Source: JAJZCD01 sp964570005
GTDB lineage: Bacteria; Patescibacteriota; Saccharimonadia; Saccharimonadales; UBA4665
Assembly (NCBI GenBank): GCA_964570005.1
Contig: CAZMWE010000002.1
Location: forward strand, 1-59,473
DNA length: 59,473 nt
Direction of reading: 5' to 3'
Part shown: in pieces, positions 16,379 through 25,709 of the stretch
Position numbering within the stretch: the stretch's first letter is position 1
How the letters are laid out: every line of letters begins with the position of its first letter
Program-made: the position numbers and the translations under genes
The notes under the pieces: model-generated
The model's input: the letters and a program-made list of their open reading frames with translations, nothing else
The model's database searches: none
Told to the model about the DNA's origin: nothing

Positions 16379-17704
16379 ATGGCACAGGCAGTAGATCCGG
16401 CAATTGAGACGTTTGCGCGCATTAAGGTAGTCGGCGTGGGCGGTGCGGGCGGTGCTGCTATCAACCGCATGGTTGATGCAGGTATCGAGAATGTGGAGTT
16501 CGTGGCGATAAATACCGATGCGCAGGCGTTGCAGAATTCAAAGGCGAACGTCAAAATCCATATCGGGCGCGGTACGACGCGCGGCCTGGGAGCTGGTGCC
16601 GACCCGACGGTTGGCCAGAAAGCGGCCGAGGAGTCGGACAGTGAAATCCGACAGGCGCTCGAGGGTGCTGACATGGTATTCGTGACAATCGGTGCCGGTG
16701 GCGGTACGGGCAGTGGCGCCGGACATGTCGTGGCAAAAATCGCCCAGGAGATGGGCATATTGGTGGTTGGTTTCGCAACCAAGCCGTTCGCGTTTGAGGG
16801 TGAAAAGCGACGTCGCAACGCCGAGGTAGCAGTTGAGAATCTGCGCCGTGCAGTCGATACGCTTATTATCATCCCGAACGACCGGCTACTGCAGACTATT
16901 GACCGTGCCACCCCGCTCATGGAGGCATTCAAGGTGGCTGATGATGTGCTACGCCAGGGCGTACAGGGTATTTCTGATCTGATTACTGTGCATGGCTTGA
17001 TCAACCTGGACTTTGCCGATGTGAAGACAGTGATGAGTCATGCGGGCAGTGCGCTGATGGGCATTGGACGGGCTAGTGGTGAAAATCGCGCTATCCAGGC
17101 GGCCCAGCAGGCCATCGACAGCCCACTGCTGGAGGTATCGATTGACGGTGCGCGCGGTATCCTCTTTAACGTCATCGGTGGCAACGACCTGAGCATGCAC
17201 GAAATCAACACGGCGGCTGAGGTTATCACGGCAGCGGCCGATCCGGATGCGAACATCATCTTTGGAGCTACTATTAGCCCCGAGCTGGAAGGCGAAGTTA
17301 TTATTACAGTCGTGGCGACCGGTTTTGACGCTTCGTACTTTGCCAGCCGGCAGGTGACCGGTATGCCTGTGGGCGAAACACCGGTGGCTGATGACAACGA
17401 GCCTTCGGTTATGGCACCCCCCGAACCGGCCTCCGTGGCCGCATCGGCTGGGCAGGATGATTCGGACGACGACACGGACCTCAAAGACCACAAAGAAGCC
17501 GTGAAGGAATTCGCGAAAGACGAACCCATGCCGAGCATCTGGTCTATCAAGGAAGAAGACGAGGAAGACCGGCATGAACCGGATGACGAGCAGCCTAAGG
17601 CGGTCGTGTCTCCGGCCGACGCCGACGATATTGATCTGGAACGCCCGTCATTCCTGCGCCGACTGACCAAGCGTGCGGAGCACAAGCCCGACGACAAAAA
17701 GTAA
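16379..17704 (+). CDS. ftsZ: Cell division protein FtsZ
   Basis: The 441-residue tubulin-like GTPase forms the division ring. The signature GGGTGSG is at residues 107-113, the nucleotide loop VGVGGAGGAAINRM is near the N-terminus, and the T7 catalytic loop is NLDFADVKTVM. After about residue 330 comes a long acidic, probably disordered linker. The end (LERPSFLRRLTKR) contains the FtsA-binding-like conserved peptide. Start ATG 16379 has AGAGGTAA 6 bases upstream. It is separated from ftsA by 199 bp and has its own promoter. Confidence 0.96.
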   Translation: MAQAVDPAIETFARIKVVGVGGAGGAAINRMVDAGIENVEFVAINTDAQALQNSKANVKIHIGRGTTRGLGAGADPTVGQKAAEESDSEIRQALEGADMVFVTIGAGGGTGSGAGHVVAKIAQEMGILVVGFATKPFAFEGEKRRRNAEVAVENLRRAVDTLIIIPNDRLLQTIDRATPLMEAFKVADDVLRQGVQGISDLITVHGLINLDFADVKTVMSHAGSALMGIGRASGENRAIQAAQQAIDSPLLEVSIDGARGILFNVIGGNDLSMHEINTAAEVITAAADPDANIIFGATISPELEGEVIITVVATGFDASYFASRQVTGMPVGETPVADDNEPSVMAPPEPASVAASAGQDDSDDDTDLKDHKEAVKEFAKDEPMPSIWSIKEEDEEDRHEPDDEQPKAVVSPADADDIDLERPSFLRRLTKRAEHKPDDKK

Positions 17705-17886
17705 AGAAAAGGCAGTGCGTCACCCGCGCATAAGCGGTACCGTGTCTACTATGTGTGCCGAGCCACGAACCTACAGATACTGCAGGCTATCCAACGCCTC
17801 TCTTATCACCTCTGTTACTGTGTAAAAACTACACCACAAATGCTATTGCGCTTGCACTATGCGTGGGGGTAATCTTAATTCATAGA

Positions 17887-17902
17887 ACGCTATATATAGT
17901 AT
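17887..17902 (+). promoter_or_regulatory. Candidate NrdR box upstream of nrdR
   Basis: The 16-bp sequence around the palindrome CTATATATAG (17890-17899) fits the NrdR-box pattern acaCtATATaTaGtgt and overlaps a possible -10 (TATAGT, 17896-17901). A clear second box at the usual ~31-bp spacing was not found; GCACTATGCGTG at 17854-17865 is a weak candidate. Confidence 0.5.
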
Positions 17903-17972
17903 CCGCTGCGCTTAAACGGGCGGAAACGCTAGCCGCACCTTTCAAAACAATATAAATAAGGAGGCAAGGCCT

Positions 17973-18452
17973 ATGAAATGTGGCCAATGCAGCGGTGATG
18001 ACACTAAAGTTATTGAAAGCCGCGATGTGGATGCTTCCCAGGCAGTCCGTCGCCGCCGTGCCTGTAGCACGTGTGGCTACCGGTTTACTACTTACGAGCG
18101 AGTGGAACGTCCGCAACTGGTAGTGGTAAAAAAAGACGGCACCCGCCAGCTCTTCAACCGCAGTAAACTGCTGGCCGGGCTGTATCGCGCCTGCGAAAAG
18201 ACATCCGTCACCAGTATGCAACTTGAAAACTTGGTGAATTCCGTGGAACAGCAGCTGTATAGCTGCGGCGACGCAGAGGTGCTGTCGGATCGCATAGGCG
18301 AGCTAGTTATGGAGCGTCTGCCGGGGCTGGATGAGGTTGCATACGTGCGTTTCGCCAGCGTTTACCGCCGCTTCAAGGACATCGCCGGTTTTGAACAGGA
18401 GCTGTCGCAGATACGGGAGCGCAGGACGCTCGGAGTCATCGTGAGTACATGA
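17973..18452 (+). CDS. nrdR: Transcriptional repressor NrdR
   Basis: The 159-residue repressor of ribonucleotide reductase genes has an N-terminal zinc ribbon (MKCGQC ... ACSTCGYRF) and an ATP-cone domain beginning PQLVVVKKDGTRQLFNRSKL and ending SVYRRFKD. dATP/ATP binding to the cone sets DNA binding. The ATG at 17973 follows GGAGG. It lies directly upstream of the reductase gene it is expected to control, with a NrdR-like box in its own promoter. Confidence 0.95.
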   Translation: MKCGQCSGDDTKVIESRDVDASQAVRRRRACSTCGYRFTTYERVERPQLVVVKKDGTRQLFNRSKLLAGLYRACEKTSVTSMQLENLVNSVEQQLYSCGDAEVLSDRIGELVMERLPGLDEVAYVRFASVYRRFKDIAGFEQELSQIRERRTLGVIVST

Positions 18453-18665
18453 GGGAGCGACGCGGTCAGCGCCAGTAGGCTCTCCCCGGAACTTAAAAAC
18501 CTGTGTGTGCTTTAAGGATCGGAGAGAGCTTGCCGAACCCTGTCGGAGTATAACAAAACCGGCAGACGCGGCTCTGCGAGAAGCTCTAACAAAAACAACA
18601 AAACATGTGGCCGTTTTGAGGTGACGGTCATGCAGTAAACTCTAAAGGGAGTGAGGGTAACAACT
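18453..18665 (+). promoter_or_regulatory. Structured leader region of nrdJ
   Basis: The 213-bp gap holds several paired elements. AGAGCTT (18525-18531) can pair with AAGCTCT (18581-18587), enclosing TGCCG (18531-18535) with CGGCA (18560-18564). An alternative hairpin GCAGA/TCTGC (18562-18566, 18573-18577) competes with the latter. TAAACT (18636-18641) may be a -10. No B12-box sequence of known cobalamin riboswitches was found. Confidence 0.45.
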
Positions 18666-21476
18666 ATGGGACAAGTAACTAACAGCAGTGTGGCACGGTA
18701 TTTTACTGACCCCAGGTCCAAAGCATATGACATGCTCAAATGGGTCAAACGCGACGCGGCCATCAAAAATCCGTTTACCGGGGAGGCGGTATTCGAGCAA
18801 AAGGACGTGGAGATTCCTGAAACCTGGTCGCTGAACGCACTTAACATCGTGGCACAGAAGTACTTTACCGGCACGCCGGGCACCGAGGGGCGTGAAACCA
18901 GTCTGAAACATCTGATTGACCGCGTGGTTGACACCGTTGTTCGCCAGGGTGTGCAGGAAGGCTATTTTGAAGATGGGGATGAGGCCGAGACATTCAGCCA
19001 AGAGCTGAAGTACATATTGTCCACGCAGCGGGCCGCGTTCAACTCGCCGGTGTGGTTCAACATCGGTGCACCGGAGCGTGCCCAGCAAGCCAGTGCCTGC
19101 TTTATCCTGCATGTGGAAGACACTATGCCGTCGATTCTGCAGTGGTACACTGATGAGGGTATGATTTTTAAGGGCGGTTCTGGCTCGGGTGTTAACATCA
19201 GTTCTATCCGTTCCAGCATGGAGCCTTTGGGTAAGAGCGCCGGCCGTGCCAGTGGGCCTTTGAGCTTCATGCGCGGTGCCGACTCGGTAGCCGGGGCTAT
19301 AAAATCAGGTGGTAAAACTCGGCGTGCTGCCAAGATGGTCATCATGAATATCGACCATGCGGATATCGAGGAATTCATCTGGTGTAAGTCTATCGAGGAG
19401 GATAAGGCACGCGTCCTCGAAGCTGCCGGGTTCGACATGAGCCTGGATGGCAAAGACATCTTTAGCGTGCAATACCAGAACGCCAACAACTCGGTACGTG
19501 TGACTGACGAATTCATGCGGGCGGTTGAGGATAATCTTGATTGGGACCTCAAGGCAGTGACAACCGGGAAAACGGTTCGCACGGTAAAGGCACGTGATTT
19601 ATGGCGCCAAATTGCCGAAGCGTCATGGAAGTGTGCTGACCCGGGTTTACAGTTCGACACTACCATCAACAAATGGCACACCACACCGGTTGCGGGCCGC
19701 ATCAACGGCAGCAACCCATGTTCGGAGTACATGAGCCTGGATAACAGCGCCTGTAACCTGGCAAGCATCAACCTACTGCATTACTTGAACGATGATTTTA
19801 GCTTTGACATTGCTGCGTTCAAGCACACGGTAGAACTTATCTTCACCGCGCAGGAAATTCTAGTAGGCTACAGCGAGTACCCGACACCGCGTATCACCAA
19901 AACGGCCCGGGCTTACCGCCAGCTCGGTATAGGCTACGCCAACCTGGGCGCTATGCTGATGGCTCAAGGCTTACCGTATGACAGTAATGAGGGTCGTGCC
20001 CAAGCTGCCGCGGTAACCGCCCTGATGACCGGCCACGCATACGCTACGAGCGCCAAGATTGCCCGGAAAGTCGGTCCATTTGCCGGTTACGGCAAGGACC
20101 GGGAAGGTACGCTGCAAGTCCTGCGCATGCACCGCCAAGCGGTGAACGATATTGATGCCGGCATGGTTGCCGAAGACCTGTTGAGCGCTGCCACCCAGTC
20201 TTGGGACGAAGCCAACGAGCTTGCCGAAATGTACGGTGTACGGAACAGCCAGGCGTCCTTGCTGGCTCCAACCGGCACCATTGGTCTGATGATGGACTGT
20301 GATACGACCGGCATTGAGCCCGACCTGGGGCTCGTGAAGGTTAAGAAGCTGGTCGGCGGCGGTACGATGCACATCGTGAACCAGACCGTGCCGCGTGCTC
20401 TCAAGGCGCTAGGCTATCGTACAGAGCAGATCAACGATATCGTGGCCTACATCGATACTGAAAAGACAATCCTAGGCGCGCCGCACCTGCAGAAAAAGCA
20501 CGAGCCGGTCTTTGCCTGCAGCATGGGCGATAACCCAATCCACTATCTTGGCCACGTCAAAATGATGGCTGCGGTACAACCGTTCCTGTCGGGTGCTATC
20601 AGCAAGACCGTTAACATGCCGGCTACAGCGACTATCGAGGATGTTGAGCAACTGCATATGGACTCATGGAAGATGGGCCTGAAGGCTGTGGCTATTTACC
20701 GTGACAATACCAAAGTTGCGCAGCCGCTCAGCATGGCCAAAAAGGAAGATGCTAAAGCTGATGGTGGCAAACAAGCTGAGCCTGCCATGATTGCTGCGGT
20801 CGCAGTTCCAGCCGTTGACCCGACGCTCGATGGCCGCATCGTCGTCAAGGGCGCGGTACGTCGTCGCCTGCCCAGGGTACGTGTGAGCAAGACATACAAA
20901 TTCCAGATTGCCGATCTCGAGGGTTACTTCACGGTCGGCGAATACGAAGACGGCACGCCGGGCGAACTGTTCATGCGCGTCAGCAAGCAGGGCAGTACAC
21001 TAAGCGGTTTGCTAGACTCGTTTGCCATCAGTGTAAGCCATGGCTTGCAGTATGGCGTGCCGCTCAAAAGCTATGTTAAAACGCTACGTGGTACAACCTT
21101 CGCACCGAGTGGCATCACCGACGACACCGAAATCCGTACCGCCAGCTCGGTTACCGATTACGTCATGCGTCGTTTAGCCCTGGACTACTTGAGCTTTGAT
21201 GACCGTTTGGAGCTCGGCCTGGCCAGCCTGGATGACATGCCTGAAGCGCAGACTAGTCTGCTCGAGGTTGCATCGCCGGAGCAGGTAATGGTTGTGGGGA
21301 TCTCGGGACTTGCGGCGGGCGAGCCGGCCGGCTCACCAGCCGTTTCCGCACCTGAGCCGGCACAGACCGCTCAGGACTCGAATGCGCCGCTGTGCTACAA
21401 CTGCGGCAACCAGACCCAGCGTGCCGGTAGCTGTTATGTGTGCTCAAGCTGTGGCTCGACTAGCGGCTGTTCATAG
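18666..21476 (+). CDS. nrdJ: Class II (adenosylcobalamin-dependent) ribonucleotide reductase
   Basis: The 936-residue enzyme reduces ribonucleotides to deoxyribonucleotides using a B12-derived radical. Matching blocks include FNSPVWFNIGAPERAQQASA, GSGSGVNISSIRSS, the central NPCSEYMSLDNSACNLASIN region, and SLLAPTGTIGLMMDCDTTGI. After residue ~730 a separate C-terminal domain ends in CYNCGNQTQRAGSCYVCSSC, cysteine pairs that may bind zinc or pass electrons. I chose the ATG at 18666 (GGGAGTGAGGG upstream) over the in-frame GTG at 18651. Need for B12 implies uptake from a host or partner (inference). Confidence 0.93.
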   Translation: MGQVTNSSVARYFTDPRSKAYDMLKWVKRDAAIKNPFTGEAVFEQKDVEIPETWSLNALNIVAQKYFTGTPGTEGRETSLKHLIDRVVDTVVRQGVQEGYFEDGDEAETFSQELKYILSTQRAAFNSPVWFNIGAPERAQQASACFILHVEDTMPSILQWYTDEGMIFKGGSGSGVNISSIRSSMEPLGKSAGRASGPLSFMRGADSVAGAIKSGGKTRRAAKMVIMNIDHADIEEFIWCKSIEEDKARVLEAAGFDMSLDGKDIFSVQYQNANNSVRVTDEFMRAVEDNLDWDLKAVTTGKTVRTVKARDLWRQIAEASWKCADPGLQFDTTINKWHTTPVAGRINGSNPCSEYMSLDNSACNLASINLLHYLNDDFSFDIAAFKHTVELIFTAQEILVGYSEYPTPRITKTARAYRQLGIGYANLGAMLMAQGLPYDSNEGRAQAAAVTALMTGHAYATSAKIARKVGPFAGYGKDREGTLQVLRMHRQAVNDIDAGMVAEDLLSAATQSWDEANELAEMYGVRNSQASLLAPTGTIGLMMDCDTTGIEPDLGLVKVKKLVGGGTMHIVNQTVPRALKALGYRTEQINDIVAYIDTEKTILGAPHLQKKHEPVFACSMGDNPIHYLGHVKMMAAVQPFLSGAISKTVNMPATATIEDVEQLHMDSWKMGLKAVAIYRDNTKVAQPLSMAKKEDAKADGGKQAEPAMIAAVAVPAVDPTLDGRIVVKGAVRRRLPRVRVSKTYKFQIADLEGYFTVGEYEDGTPGELFMRVSKQGSTLSGLLDSFAISVSHGLQYGVPLKSYVKTLRGTTFAPSGITDDTEIRTASSVTDYVMRRLALDYLSFDDRLELGLASLDDMPEAQTSLLEVASPEQVMVVGISGLAAGEPAGSPAVSAPEPAQTAQDSNAPLCYNCGNQTQRAGSCYVCSSCGSTSGCS

Positions 21477-21489
21477 TGCGCTAGCTACA

Positions 21490-21526
21490 ATCAAAAAAAG
21501 GCTCCGCTGGAGAGCCTTTTTTTGAT
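21490..21526 (+). terminator. Intrinsic terminator after nrdJ
   Basis: A 15-bp stem (21490-21504 with 21512-21526) has loop CGCTGGA and ends in TTTTTTT. Confidence 0.9.
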
Positions 21527-21638
21527 TTGCCCATGTAGCACAGTACCGTATTTCTGCCACACTACACCGGCTGCGCTTCCGTTTGGTATCCACTATGCGT
21601 TTGTCTGGACCCTCAACGTCTGTGGTAAACTGGAAGTA

Positions 21639-21920
21639 ATGAAATTGCTTGTGTTGTATCGGCCGAATTCGGAGTTTGCTCGCGGTGTGGAGGAATTTCT
21701 GCGCGACTTGCGGGAAGTGTACAGCGTCGATGACCGCCATCTGCGGGTTGTCGATTACGACAGCCCCGAAGGCACGGCCGTGGCCAGTATGTATGACATC
21801 ATGAACCAGCCGGCCATAATGGTTACTGATGATGATGGTGGTTACGTCAAGCATTGGGAAGGCGCTAGCTTGCCGTTGCAAGAAGAAGTCGCCGGCTACC
21901 TGCACTCGTACCAGGATTGA
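21639..21920 (+). CDS. Thioredoxin-fold-like protein without CxxC
   Basis: The 93-residue protein starts MKLLVLYRPNSEFARGVEEF and contains YDIMNQPAIMVTDDDGGYVK, which resembles the cis-proline strand of thioredoxin or glutaredoxin folds. It has no cysteine at all, so it cannot be a classical disulfide reductase. Its place just after the reductase gene hints at an accessory role (inference). TAAACT (21626-21631) lies 7 bases before the ATG, consistent with a leaderless mRNA. Confidence 0.6.
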   Translation: MKLLVLYRPNSEFARGVEEFLRDLREVYSVDDRHLRVVDYDSPEGTAVASMYDIMNQPAIMVTDDDGGYVKHWEGASLPLQEEVAGYLHSYQD

Positions 21921-21950
21921 AAACGCGGCGCTCAAGAGGTATCATAGAGC

Positions 21951-21956
21951 TATAAT
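21951..21956 (+). promoter_or_regulatory. -10 element of the T-box/ileS operon
   Basis: TATAAT at 21951-21956 would start transcription near 21963, just before the first T-box stem. The -35 region is weak. Confidence 0.6.
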
Positions 21957-21962
21957 GCGTTG

Positions 21963-22184
21963 TAGTTTTTAGAGCTACGTGAGCGGCTATCAACCGCGAA
22001 GCAGCGGGAAGAACCGGGAGAGTATAATAACGTTATACTATTGACCGAAGTAAAACCTGCCGGGACTGACACGTCAGATCAGGTAAACAAGCGCCAAAGA
22101 GTGCAGCAGTCACTTCTTTTGGAATCTGGATGGTACCGTCCGCTAGCCTAGCGGATTCCAGAATCTAAAAGAGGTGATTTTTAT
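21963..22184 (+). promoter_or_regulatory. Translational T-box riboswitch (isoleucine) of the ileS operon
   Basis: The leader carries the T-box core TGGTACCGTC (22131-22140) ahead of an isoleucyl-tRNA synthetase operon. The first hairpin, GCGG/CCGC at 21983-21997, presents an ATC Ile codon (21989-21991) in its loop, resembling ultrashort stem I T-boxes of Actinobacteria. Further stems are AGTATAA/TTATACT (22021-22039) and ACCTG/CAGGT (22055-22084). Bases 22109-22130 can pair almost fully with 22157-22178. That second arm contains GAGGTGA, the ribosome binding site of the next gene. Uncharged tRNA-Ile would favour the alternative T-box fold and free that site. No T run follows, so control should be translational. 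Confidence 0.8.
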
Positions 22185-22775
22185 TTGCAAGGAGTAAGTA
22201 TGAAGCGGATATTGTGCTACGGCGATTCCAATACACGTGGGTCAATCGGTGATGGGAGGCGCATGGAGGACAAAAAACAGTGGCCTAATGTGCTGCAAAA
22301 AATGCTGGGCGATAGCTATCGAATTATTCAGGAGGGCCTAGGTGGACGGGTTGCGGGTGAACTGGATGAACGTATCTACATGAATGGTCGGCCGAGCTTT
22401 GAGGTCATATATCGAAGTACTTCACCGGTTGACCTGGTGATCATCGCACTTGGCACTAACGATTTGAAGGCGAAGTATGGGCGAAGCGCGCAGGATATTG
22501 CGAATGATCTGCTGTGGTACGAGCAGGCAATTAGAGACTTGCAGGACATTGAGGGCGGTAGACCTTCGAAAATTTTGTACGTAATTCCGGAGAACCACTC
22601 TCAGTCGGAACCGGGTATTTGGGCCGAACTAGCGGATATCATGAAACACTTCGACGCGTCGGTGGTTGACCTCGGAGATTTAGAAAGAGGATTGGACGGT
22701 TTGCACTTTTCGGAGGCTGCCCACGCGCAAGTTGCACATAAATTGAAGGATAAGTTGAAGGAGATGGGTGTATGA
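22185..22775 (+). CDS. SGNH/GDSL hydrolase family protein
   Basis: The 196-residue protein has SGNH blocks: block I LCYGDSNTRG (Ser nucleophile), block III ALGTNDLK, and the C-terminal DGLHFSEAAH with the Asp-x-x-His pair. Family members are esterases or lipases acting on lipids, acetylated sugars or acyl-tRNA-like esters; the substrate here is unknown. The start could be TTG 22185, served by GAGGTGA (22171-22177), which the T-box stem would mask. Alternatively it is ATG 22200, served by AAGGAG. It overlaps ileS by 4 bases (ATGA), so the T-box should control both. Confidence 0.82.
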   Translation: MQGVSMKRILCYGDSNTRGSIGDGRRMEDKKQWPNVLQKMLGDSYRIIQEGLGGRVAGELDERIYMNGRPSFEVIYRSTSPVDLVIIALGTNDLKAKYGRSAQDIANDLLWYEQAIRDLQDIEGGRPSKILYVIPENHSQSEPGIWAELADIMKHFDASVVDLGDLERGLDGLHFSEAAHAQVAHKLKDKLKEMGV

Positions 22776-25702
22776 AATTTCAGGCAGGACAACGCCGCAA
22801 GGCCATTGAATACGAGAAAGACCTTGTTAAGAAGTGGAAAAAGGACAAGACGTTTGAAAAATCGGTTGAAAGCCGGTCGAAGGACAATGCCTATGTATTC
22901 TACGACGGGCCGCCGTTCATCACCGGTGTGCCGCACCACGGAACACTGCTGGCGTCTACCGCGAAAGACGTTGTACCGCGTTACTGGACTATGCGAGGCA
23001 AGCGCGTGGAGCGCGTGTGGGGCTGGGACTGTCATGGTCTACCAGCAGAAGTCTTTACCGAAAAGAAACTCGGTATTGCAGATCGGCGCGACATCGGCAC
23101 CAAGATTAGCCTGGAGGAATACATCACTACATGTCGTGACAACATGGTGCAGACCGGCAATTTGTGGGAAGACACCATTGACCGCATTGGCCGGTGGGTC
23201 GACTTTAAGGGCGCCTACCGCACCATGGATAAACCCTATATGGAGAGCGTTTGGTGGGCGTTCAAGCAGCTGTACGATAAGGGTAAGATTTACGAGGGTG
23301 AAAAGGTGCTGCTGTACTGTACGCGCGACGCCACGCCGCTCAGCAAGGCCGAAGTCACCATGGATGCGGGTAGTTACCAAGACGTCACTGACCCAAGCGT
23401 GTTCGTGAAGTTTAAACTTGCGGGTGAAGAACGCTATGTGCTTGCCTGGACTACTACGCCATGGACCCTACCGGCAAATACGGCAGTCGCTGTCAACAAA
23501 GACGAAGACTACAGCGAAGTAAAACTGGAAGACGGCACAGTGCTCATTCTGGCGACACAACTGCTGGAGCGGGTGCTGACCGATGACAAGCATCAAGCCG
23601 TGCCGTTTACACTGCTCGGTACGCTTAAGGGCGGCGAGCTGGTGGGCAAAAGCTATGAGCCGCTGTTTGCTAACAGGGGTGGATCTGCACACAAAATTTG
23701 GCATGCCGATTATGTGAGTATGGAAGAGGGCACGGGCATAGTGCACCTGGCTCCGGCTTACGGTGAGGAAGACTATGCGCTCAGCAAGGAAAACGGCTTC
23801 CCATTTGTAAGCATAATCGACGAGAATGGTTTTTACAAAGAAGGCGACTGGAAAGGCCAAAACGTCTGGCAAGCCAACAAACCGATTGCTAAGGAACTGC
23901 ATAACCGCGGCGTAGTGTGGAAGGTTGAGTACGTGGTGCACAGCTACCCGCATTGTTACCGCTGCGGCACTCGTCTCATGTACCGAGCACATCCCAGCTG
24001 GTTTGTCGACATCGACGGTCAGCGTCAGCTTATGCTTGACGAAAATGAGCATGTCAGCTGGTTCCCGGAACATCTCAAAGAAGGTCGTTTCCATAAAACG
24101 GTCGAAAGCGCACCAGATTGGAATATCAGCCGTGACCGGTTCTGGGCGACGGCCATGCCGGTCTGGAAGGGTACGGACAAGGCTGGCAAGGAACATGTAA
24201 AAGTAGTTGGCAGCTATGCCGAGCTTAAAGATTTAAGTGGTGTGGAGCTTCAAGATTACCACCGGCCATGGGTAGACGATATCGAATTCGATCTCGAAGG
24301 CGTGCACTACAAGCGCATCGACAAAGTGATGGACTGCTGGTTCGAGAGCGGCAGTATGCCTTTTGCACAATTTCATTACCCATTTGAGAACGTCGAGAAA
24401 TTTGAGGCGAATTATCCCGGCGACTACATTGTTGAGTATGTGGGGCAGGTTCGCGCGTGGTTTTACTATGTGCACGCCGTGAACGTCGCGCTATTTGGCA
24501 AGCATGCCTACAAGCACGTGAACGTTACCGGCAACCTTGCTGGTAATGATGGCCGCAAAATGAGCAAACAGTACGGGAACTATACCGATCCTAATGAGTT
24601 GATGGATCTATATAGCGCTGACGCGCTGCGTTTTTTGCTCATGAGCAGCCCGCTCATGAATGGAGAAGATTTTGCGCTCAAGGATAAAGATGTGCAGGAT
24701 GTGCAGCGCAAGCTGGCTATGATGTGGAACATGTACGATTTCTTTACCTTGTACGCGTCGGTGGATGGCTGGGAATGGGACGGCTCGCTGGATGACCCGT
24801 CAGCTAGTTTGGCTAATCCGCTTGATATTTGGGCGTTGTCAAGGCTGCACCAATTGCAGAACCACATAACCGAAAGGATGGATGCGTATGATATCCCGGG
24901 CGCGTTGGAACTCGTGCTAGCTTTCGTGGATGATGCCAGCAACTGGTATGTACGCCGCAGCCGCCGCCGCTTCTGGAAGTCTGGCGACGATGCTGACAAA
25001 ACGCAAGCGTACTGCACGCTGCACTATCTGCTAGTGCGGCTCAGCATGATCCTGGCGCCATTCGTGCCGTTTTTGGCCGAGGAACTTTTCCTGAAACTGA
25101 CCGGCGGAGAGGCGGGCGAGAGTGTGCACTTGCTGGATTGGCCGAAGCCTGGTGCGATAGACGAAACGGTTCTGCGCGAAATGGCGGAAGTCCGGCTCGG
25201 TATTGAGCAGGGCCTGTCCCAGCGCGCTGCCCATAAAATTAAGGTGCGTCAGCCGCTCAGCGAGGCGCATGTATATATGAGCAAGCTGCCCGAGAGTAGC
25301 AAGACCACCTCGAATTACGTGCAGATAGTCAAAGAGGAACTGAACGTCAAGTACGCCGATTTGGGAGAAGTACTCACAAATGGCACGGAAGGCACACCGT
25401 ACGAAACCCAGTTGGATTTTGAGTTGACCCCGGAGCTCAAGCGTGAAGGCATAATGCGCGAAGTGGTGCGGCAGGTCCAGGAGACTCGTAAGAAGGCTGA
25501 GCTGCAAGTGGATGATCGGATTCAGCTGGTTCTGGAGACTGCCGACAGTGAAATTGAACAAGCGATTCAAGACCATGCCGAAACCATTAAAGCCGAAACT
25601 TTGGCGGTGAGCTTGAACGAAAGCGCCGTATCCGGCTACAAAGCTGAGGTTAGGGTGGAAGGGATTGCGCTCACGGTTTCCCTAGAGAAGACCACGAACT
25701 AG
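22772..25702 (+). CDS. ileS: Isoleucyl-tRNA synthetase (type 2, eukaryotic-like)
   Basis: The 976-residue class I synthetase charges tRNA-Ile. Its HIGH motif reads PPFITGVPHHGTLLAS, the form of eukaryotic-like type 2 IleRS. KMSKS is GRKMSKQYGNY, with CP1 editing sequences between (WTTTPWTLPANTAVAV). A CYRCGTRLMYR zinc site and a DWNISRDRFWATAMPVW block are present. Type 2 enzymes are often less sensitive to mupirocin (family knowledge). It is co-transcribed with the SGNH gene under a T-box. Confidence 0.95.
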   Translation: MKFQAGQRRKAIEYEKDLVKKWKKDKTFEKSVESRSKDNAYVFYDGPPFITGVPHHGTLLASTAKDVVPRYWTMRGKRVERVWGWDCHGLPAEVFTEKKLGIADRRDIGTKISLEEYITTCRDNMVQTGNLWEDTIDRIGRWVDFKGAYRTMDKPYMESVWWAFKQLYDKGKIYEGEKVLLYCTRDATPLSKAEVTMDAGSYQDVTDPSVFVKFKLAGEERYVLAWTTTPWTLPANTAVAVNKDEDYSEVKLEDGTVLILATQLLERVLTDDKHQAVPFTLLGTLKGGELVGKSYEPLFANRGGSAHKIWHADYVSMEEGTGIVHLAPAYGEEDYALSKENGFPFVSIIDENGFYKEGDWKGQNVWQANKPIAKELHNRGVVWKVEYVVHSYPHCYRCGTRLMYRAHPSWFVDIDGQRQLMLDENEHVSWFPEHLKEGRFHKTVESAPDWNISRDRFWATAMPVWKGTDKAGKEHVKVVGSYAELKDLSGVELQDYHRPWVDDIEFDLEGVHYKRIDKVMDCWFESGSMPFAQFHYPFENVEKFEANYPGDYIVEYVGQVRAWFYYVHAVNVALFGKHAYKHVNVTGNLAGNDGRKMSKQYGNYTDPNELMDLYSADALRFLLMSSPLMNGEDFALKDKDVQDVQRKLAMMWNMYDFFTLYASVDGWEWDGSLDDPSASLANPLDIWALSRLHQLQNHITERMDAYDIPGALELVLAFVDDASNWYVRRSRRRFWKSGDDADKTQAYCTLHYLLVRLSMILAPFVPFLAEELFLKLTGGEAGESVHLLDWPKPGAIDETVLREMAEVRLGIEQGLSQRAAHKIKVRQPLSEAHVYMSKLPESSKTTSNYVQIVKEELNVKYADLGEVLTNGTEGTPYETQLDFELTPELKREGIMREVVRQVQETRKKAELQVDDRIQLVLETADSEIEQAIQDHAETIKAETLAVSLNESAVSGYKAEVRVEGIALTVSLEKTTN

Positions 25703-25709
25703 CCTGATA

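Noticed and set aside
18453..18665. Cobalamin riboswitch before nrdJ
   Set aside because: The conserved B12-box and surrounding core of known cobalamin riboswitches are not present. The region is reported only as an unidentified structured leader.
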